A DNA stretch of 64,000 nucleotides, from NCBI RefSeq assembly GCF_003672135.1, contig NC_039516.1:3083838-3147837 (forward strand). Reading direction: 5' to 3'. Shown here piece by piece: positions 56,601 through 64,000 of the stretch (positions are counted from its first letter, which is position 1; every line of letters starts with the position of its first letter). The stretch comes from Ooceraea biroi. Its lineage: Eukaryota; Arthropoda; Insecta; Hymenoptera; Formicidae. The position numbers and the translations under genes were made by a program. The notes under the pieces are model-generated. The model did no database searches, was not told the origin of the DNA, and was given only the letters and a program-made list of their open reading frames with translations.

Positions 56601-59600
56601 ATGCTTCCAATATTAGCACGTTCGATCTGACATGTTACTTATGTAATTGTTTTGCCGCGGGGATGAAACTCGAAGGGTGGAGAGGACCGAGGGAGTCGAT
56701 TGTAACCCTTAGTAACCCCCGAAGCAGTCCGACTGTGCGAGCGGGGTTATCGACCAAGTGGTGGTCTGGTTTTTCGGGCTGGCGACTCGGCTGTGGGGTG
56801 TCGACTTTTTCCACTTGAATTTCCGGCGGATTTTGACACGCGCAGCTGGCTCGGTAAACAGAATTTATCGATTTCTTAGTAGATTTGAACTCTCGAGGCA
56901 AAATGTCGAATATAGCCATTTTCTCTTTGCCAGAACTCTTTCAGCGAAAAAAGTGTTAGGAAATGGTACGAACGAGAGGCAGTTGTTCGATTTTGAAAGA
57001 GGATTTAGAAGTGACTGTATTGAAACAACTATCGAATGGAAATACGATAACAGTATATTATCGAAATCCTTCCTGAGAGAGACCTGGCCGAAATTAATCG
57101 TACCCATGGAGAACGCGTTCGTAATAGCGTTCAAGCAACACTAATTGGTGCTATTGGCGTAATAACAATTAGCATATACAACAATCGTTAATTGCAAAAT
57201 GATATATAATCAAATGCAGGCACTGATTCATTATGGTTACTATGAAATTTCATCGGTTGTTTGAAGAGATAGTATTAATGTCAACGAGTATGTTACATCA
57301 GAATCGCGAATGTGTTATAGGGCGAGTTAACATACTTCACCCATCGGTTCCACGCCCTTTTAGCCAGCTTCAGAACTTGTCGAACTTTCTTGGTTTCGAA
57401 ATCCCGAAACGAAGATAACAAAAGTTGCGCAACTTCCGAAACAACTATTTCCCTTTTAAGGATTGGATCCGGCGAGAGGAAAGTAGCGCCGAAAGACGTC
57501 GGGATCGAAGCGGGCGGATGGAAATCCATTTGTCGACGCGGCACGACACTGCGTAGTGATATTTCCCGAGACACCCCGTAGAAAACCGCGGAAAATACGA
57601 CACGACGTAAATATCCGTTGTTACGCCGCGCTTCTTTCACATGTAAATTCAGCAGGACGCATATAAATTGCGTTGTTACGCATTACCAAGATTGTCCTTC
57701 ATATACGCGCGAAATTTCGTCGATGATGCCTCAAAGTCACGGCCATATTCCATTTTCACGCAAATTTCACACGTTACGCCGATTTCGTTACGTGTAAACG
57801 TTATTTTTTGTTTATAAAAAGATCTTTTTTTTTTAAATTTAATTTGCTGCTAGCGTTTATCGATCATAAATCGATCTAAATAATAGGCTAGGCCGACGTT
57901 CCTTCTTAATCCAGTATGAGATTAATCTAATAATGAGAAAGTACTTTGATAGCATATCAGCACCGTCGTGTTTAGATCGCGTGTGGATTTTTCCGCGCTC
58001 CGACGATTTCTACAGGAATCAGCAGACGAAAAAGGCGGGGAACCGGCCGGAAAGTTGGAGGCAGGTGACGGAAACGCACGACCCGCTTCCTGTGTATCGA
58101 ACAATCGAAACGCGGTGCAACCTGCGTGACGAGGCAGCGTGCGAAGGCACACGCAATTTGACGCATTGTGGAACATATGCCAAGGCCGGTACCAGCAGGA
58201 TGGACAATGCGTGCCGATGTTCCTCTTTCCATCTGTCACGTGTTTGCGTCACATGCCTATTAATTCTTAGGAATATGCAATTCACAAATACATAATCCGC
58301 GAATTTGTGTGGCGGGAAACATGATGTCTCTTATGCGCGGAACTAATCGATGAAATAATAAATACGGTATTTTATGAGATGTGGCAAATGTTAACATAAA
58401 TTGTTTAACATTACGATTGTTTTAATCGAACGTGTAGTTACGTGAAACTCTCTTTCTGCATTTTTGCTGACGCAAGAGAGATAGATAAAGAGAGAGAAAA
58501 AGAGAGAAAGAGAAGGAGAGGGATAGAAACGAGCTTCATTTCCCCATATTTGCTTTTCCAATCGTTCTCGTATCATTGCGCGGAGTTGAACGAACAATTA
58601 TACGCGCATAAAAGCGGCCTTTAATTAGTCACGAACTTCTGACACAATGCTGTCATTTTTAATGAAGCTTATTCATTACCGCGCGGGTTAGTGTACAATG
58701 ACAGCTCGAATACGTTTTGTCAATATTAATTGGCGGTTGCGCCGACAAGTAGTACTGGAAGAGTCTTTTCTTCCTCCAACAGTTAATTCCGCGGAGATTG
58801 AAATGATTTTGCGGGTAAATCTGGCAAACAGAGCAGAAAAAAGAGCTGATTGCTCTCGTTGTTTGCGCGTAACGTCACGCGCAATTTTCGCGTGTCCGCG
58901 AAACGAGACATCAGAATCAAAGAGACATACGTGCGTGCACGGAATAACAATGCGATGTTTGACGTAACAATCCTGTAAAAGAAAGCTATGTTTTCAACGT
59001 GCCGATCATCTCGCGCGAACCGGTTACAGCCGCTATTGTTACGGCTGCTAAATGCGCGCGTTTCCCGTAATGGCGAATACGGTAACAATGTGATTCCCCT
59101 CAGAAGATCGCCGCCAAGTTGGTTGCGCTATTTCACATCGATAGGATCTCGTTTATCTACCCTCGGCGCCGCGCTGTAACTGCTCAAAGGATTAGGATAC
59201 GAGGGTTACCTCCTTCGTCTTCGGCTACAAATATTTCGGCGGAAGATAGTGTCGCTTTCTCTCGTACGTGCGAGCGCGAACGCGCTTGCGGGACCGATAT
59301 TCAATTTAAGAGAGGAAATCCGCATCCCTCTCGCGTTTGCCAGAGAGCACAATCGCTGGTCCAGCAGAAAGACAGGAAAAACAGCTACACGCTATGTAAT
59401 TAATGTGCCATGTAACCCAATTAAAACTGGACTGTTGAAATCACATTATAATTGTGTATACCTAATTATACATTATAATATTTCATTTTGGTGTAACAAT
59501 TTAATGATAATTAGATGCTACAATTAAAATATTATACAGTCCCGCGTTATGACGTTCACATTCGCAAAATGTACGTAATCATTTAATTACAATCCCATAT

Positions 59601-60411
59601 TATAATGTACTGTATATTTATTTAATCATCTACACGTATTAACGGTAGTATCGCATAATGATTTGATTGTAATACATCCAGTCAAGTCGAGGACCTGTGG
59701 CGTCGCCTCGTGCTGGCGGATGTGACACATCCCGCGATCCTCCCGCCGTTACAAACTGCCATTATCAATGCACTTTGCTACATCAACTTCGGGCTGTCGC
59801 GATGTGCTCCGAAACATAAATCAAGCGATGTACTTTCCTCTCGGTGGGATGGTAGCACAGGACGGCTATAAATGTGGACTTAAACTCCTTTACGAGTATC
59901 CGAAAGATAAACTGGCAACATGCCCCCGCTTGCTCAAGCCTCCATATGCCCTTTCCAGGGCGCTTCCACTCTTCCTCTTTCCTCAGTTAAGGCTTGATAC
60001 GCGATACTCGATATGTCCATCGCTTTCTTTCATCTCGATTCAGCATGCTTCGCGAAAGCCTAGAACGGCGGTAATGACAAGTATCAGGTTACTCCTTTTC
60101 TCAAAGCGTTTTGATCGATCCGGAACGGAAATCCTGGGTTCCGGATCCGCGGGAAAAAAATGGAGAAGTCTCTCGCGGAGAGAATCGGGGTGAAAGCGAG
60201 TAAAGTACGAGTCAGATATAAAACCGAGACCCAAGTTCTCCATTTCCATACCCCCGAGAGCAGCGAGTAGCGAATTTTAAAAGTTTTACTATCTTCTGAT
60301 GTTATCGATGCCTTACTTTCTCGAGAGACGTAATACAAAGTTACGTCCTTAGCGATATTACTCGTCAGAGCGGAAGAGGTAATCAAAAATCATTTATCGT
60401 CGTGTGTAGAG

Positions 60412-60432
60412 GTATATATATATATATATATA
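60412..60432. repeat. TA dinucleotide microsatellite
   Basis: Uninterrupted run of about ten TA units. Confidence 0.9.
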
Positions 60433-62627
60433 CAATACACAAAACGTGGCCTCTCTCCAAATTGATTATTTGAAGAAAAAGAAGAAAAAAAGATCGACGT
60501 CATTTTAGTCTTAAAACTTGGAACGCACTATTCGCCCCGTTATTTCATTGTAGTGTGCACACCATTGTATTTTCAAGCTCCACGAAACTATGGCTAGTAA
60601 ATGGTGCGTGTAAAGTTCAAAAAACTTGGATGCCGTGCTCTTGTTGCCGCGCTATTTGAACCGTCGTTGCGGTCGAATAGTCAGCCGGAAAATTGGAATT
60701 TTTCCCGGACTAAGTATCCTCGGCGTCTTTTCCGTCGGTTCACCGAGATCCGCCATTGTTTCTCTGTCGTCCGCTCGTCCGCCCACTCGCGCGATTTTCA
60801 CTCGCTCGCAAAGTAACAATGTTTGCAAGGAGAACTTTGAGAGCAAACTTCTTTCGTCTCTTCCGTCAAAGAGAGCATAAAGCGATCCGGCGACCCGCGC
60901 GCGACATAATATTTGCTGCCCTTTTGTCCAATGGAAATCGCTTCCGCCTTTTGCCTCCTGCCAAAAGAAGAGGGCATTAAATATTCCTTAGTATGCAACG
61001 CGTGTCTTTATGGAATTCACCTTTTTCAGTATCAGCACTTAGTTATCAAACAGTTATCAGATTGAATCGTGCGGCCGTGAGTTCTTTTGTGCCGGCGCAA
61101 ATTGTTTAAGCAACAGTGAACAGTTTTCGCGGATCGATACGTAACAATGATGTTAAAATCGTGATATGTGATCTCTCGAGGCGAAGCACGTGCAACCAAC
61201 CGAACTTGACATCGAGAAAAAGCTGCTCGTTACAAATAATAAATGAAACGAAACGCACGAATGCTGTATTTTATAGTGGCGCGTCGTGGATAACCGGCTT
61301 ATTCGATACTCGAACTGTGCAGGCAAATTGTATTTTTCACTTTCCAGTCCACTACGGCATGACTATTCAATTAATCACGACACGCGAATTTTGAATCGGC
61401 GCTTATTTGACTTTTCACTGCGAGAACTGCGTCGCAGTTCCATGATTTTTGGCAGAGGCTTCCATGAAAAGTTCCACGAACTCGAATTTTCCAACATTGA
61501 GTGATTCCGATCGGGATGGAAGTCCACGTGAATTTAGCCCATTGTCTACTTTCCCCGGGAACTTAGTGAATACATAATGTTTCAATTGAAAGAGGCGGTT
61601 TGCTCGCCGACGATGCGAGCTTTTCACGTCAGGAGGCGAAGCTTGCCGGGTGTGATTTCTCCATCTCGACCTCTCAATGTTTCGAACCGCCGTTGTCTGC
61701 GCGTGATTGAAATTTGTGATTAAAAATGCATGAACATGGCAAATTGCTGATGAAAAGGCGCCACGAAAGGGCCGAATTGTGTATCCATGTAGGTACTGTA
61801 TATGAGCGGAGTCCCTCGGGCACGCGAGATCCTTTACAGGTTTACGACTACGTAATCCAATAATCCGTCTGATATTACGAGTGCCTCGAGTATTCTCCCT
61901 CAGGAGGCACAAAATAGCCGTTATCGGGCGCACAATTACGAGCGCGAATCTCGGGCCGGTTCGCATAATGATCGTCTCCGCGCGTGTCCAGCCTCGAGTT
62001 GAACTTACGGCGCTTCGATAATATCGGTACTTGTAATACTTGCGTAACGTAACAGCGGAACATTCCGCATCCGTCCGATATTATACGGTGTCCGTATCGT
62101 TTGTAACAATCAATGAGAATTAATGCAAGCAATTGAGCGGCGAGAATGTAGAGGATATCGATATCTCGTTACTTTTAAGCGTTCTCGATCCGACACGCGA
62201 GGCGGAGGGAAATTGAAGCCTCGTCGAGAGGAATAATCGAAAGATAAAAGTTGCCTCGTAAAACGACGATCTCCGTAGTCCCTTCTCACAGCCGGCAACA
62301 CTTTACTACGACGAAACTTTAAATACTTTTGTGTCCCCGAGATCTTTCAGGAAAGATCCTTCATAAGGCGCGCGCGGGGAGGACTGAGAACGGGAGATGG
62401 ACGGGAAGGAGCGGATTATCGATGTTAATTAAGAGTACAGGTGTCCCTGGCAGCTAGCTCGTCCTTAAAAATAAATCGACGCCTCGACTAAATTATCCCC
62501 GGGGAGCGGGTATTTAAATTGTAAAGACGAGTTTTAATCGTTAATTAGTCACCAAGCGAAGTCGGCGCTCAGGACTTTCCCACCGACCGTAAAAATAAAC
62601 TTTTGCGATGAAGAGAGATCAGAGCCT

Positions 62628-62674
62628 CACACACACTCTCTCTCTCTCTCTGTCTCTCTCGCTGTGTGTGTGTT
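62628..62674. repeat. Compound CA / CT / TG microsatellite
   Basis: A CA run, then CT repeats, then a TG run. The outer CA and TG runs are complementary and could pair across the CT core. Confidence 0.85.
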
Positions 62675-64000
62675 AGGATAACATATTGAGAATTAAATCT
62701 GAAAGTATCTCGATTGAGACTTTGTGATTGATATTTGTGCGAGTTTCGTGAGTGATTGCATATTCGAAGATTTCCAATTTCGTTTTTCTAAGAAGCAGGA
62801 TATTTCACTTTCTATCCGGCGCTCGCGTATGGTATTTCCAGTTTTGATTTTGGGATTCAGATTACCGCGATGGCCACTGATGGCGGGCTGCCTTCGATAA
62901 TAAATTATTCCGAACACGTGACCGGATAAATAATTCCGCACGACGATGCGAGTTCGAGGCGTATCGATCGATGCGGCTACAGGGAAATGGAAATCTGCGA
63001 AAAAGATATGTTCCCGGTAAAATCAGCGATACGTTGCACGAGTTCCACATCTTTCTCCGACGTCGCTTATTGCGTGCATTAATAACGTCTTGGCGATCGT
63101 ATGTCGGGAGGGTATTAATCTTTCAAGAAGACATTTGCCACGAGTTTCTGATGTTTAGACCTTTGACCTTGTGCTTCTGTGATTTCTGATTTAAAGACAC
63201 TCGATGTGAGATCTGAGATTTGCGTTATTATCTCTTTCATAATACTAAGTACATCTTGATAACCATTTCTTTAAGAAGAAATTCCATCTCGAGAGTAGTG
63301 GGCGAAATTTTCTTGCAAACTCCTTAAACCTTGCCGACGATCGGAACGGATGGTCCACTTTACTTAACACCTTCGGAATGAAAGTAACCGCCGTTTTACT
63401 CCGTAAAGGAGAATCGCTCGGGGTGGAAAGATGGCTGCCGGGGATTACCTTGCGCAGCGATAAGGGAAAATAACAAAAAAAAACGCGTCGCGACGGTGAG
63501 ACATACGAGAAAATGAAGCGCGGTAATATATCGAATGCGATCTCGTGATAACGCCGTATCTGGGGAAAATAAACCGCGGAAGCTAAGAAATTAATGTTGC
63601 AGTAACCGTATGATAAACGTTAGTGAAAGCACTCCATTAATAAAAATCAGTCCACTATTGCAAGTCACAAGGTGGCAACTCTGAAGAGCATATTACTCTC
63701 GATTATATCAAAATTAAAATGGATTTATTGATTCCTCTTGTTTCAAAGTACAAGAAATGGCCGTTGGTCGAGTGCAGCACTCAAGAGGCACTTAATTACC
63801 AGACACTTTCGCCTGGAGAGTGAGGGCACGTTGCGAGAGCATCGTCGGGACTCGTCGAGTTCCTCGTGCTTTCACGTTCGCGAAAAATCCCGTAAGAGAC
63901 TGACCCGTGGCTGCAAAAATCATTTGCATACGTACACTTGGTGCGGCGGGGCGCCGCCACCCTTAAAATATTCCGTCCCCGTATCTCCGCTCGAAGTATT

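Larger units (their letters stand above)
53677..64000. other. Probable long intron or intergenic DNA, no supported exon
   Basis: About 10.3 kb without a convincing coding exon. It contains a TA microsatellite (60412-60432) and a CA-CT-TG compound microsatellite (62628-62674). TATAAAA at 60217-60223 has no associated exon that I can identify. If the candidate exon at 53364-53676 is real, this is its first intron. Confidence 0.4.

Overview
The window is nuclear DNA from an insect, most likely a hymenopteran and plausibly an ant. Genes have short exons with GT-AG introns of about 70 bp to several kb, there is no operon structure, and the products are animal proteins: lingerer, WDR13, LMTK, SAMTOR, RPL28 and an insect-specific OS-D chemosensory protein. 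The species assignment is inference; the protein identities rest on recognised family sequence.

Region 1 (1-21.5 kb) is gene-dense. It holds the last three coding exons of lingerer (+); a complete WDR13 orthologue (+, 4 exons); a complete eight-exon lemur-type receptor kinase, LMTK (-, convergent with WDR13), which I assembled from its signal-peptide exon to its stop codon; the SAM sensor SAMTOR/BMT2 (+, divergent from LMTK across about 1.1 kb of GC-rich promoter DNA); RpL28 (+, with a TOP-like 5' end); and immediately downstream a tandem array of eight intronic C/D-box snoRNAs in what looks like a non-coding host transcript. The array consists of four duplicated units, each with two short exons and two snoRNAs (types A and B alternating). 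Every D box lies 68-73 nt from the following 3' splice site. The guides are complementary to two adjacent stretches of the conserved large-subunit rRNA segment I recall, AGATCTTGGTG and AGTAGCAAAT. This is the most interesting system in the window.

Region 2 (21.5-53 kb) is mostly non-coding. It contains one complete gene, a four-exon chemosensory protein (30.3-35.9 kb, +) with a recognisable TATA/initiator promoter. It also holds transposon debris: an apparently perfect 282-bp-arm palindromic fold-back element at 40.86-41.45 kb, and a truncated element with two inverted DUF4817-like transposase fragments at 43.4-44.2 kb. A few spliced mini-exons of unknown identity lie near 50.7-51.3 kb.

Region 3 (53-64 kb) begins with a GC-rich promoter-like stretch and a candidate 5' exon (53.36-53.68 kb, +) with a strong donor. 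The rest carries no convincing exon and is probably the first intron of a gene lying mainly beyond the window.

No CRISPR, tRNA or bacterial feature was seen. SAMTOR (mTORC1 nutrient sensing), RpL28 (a TOP-class mRNA) and an rRNA-modification snoRNA host lie side by side within 5 kb; all touch ribosome production, but any co-regulation is inference.
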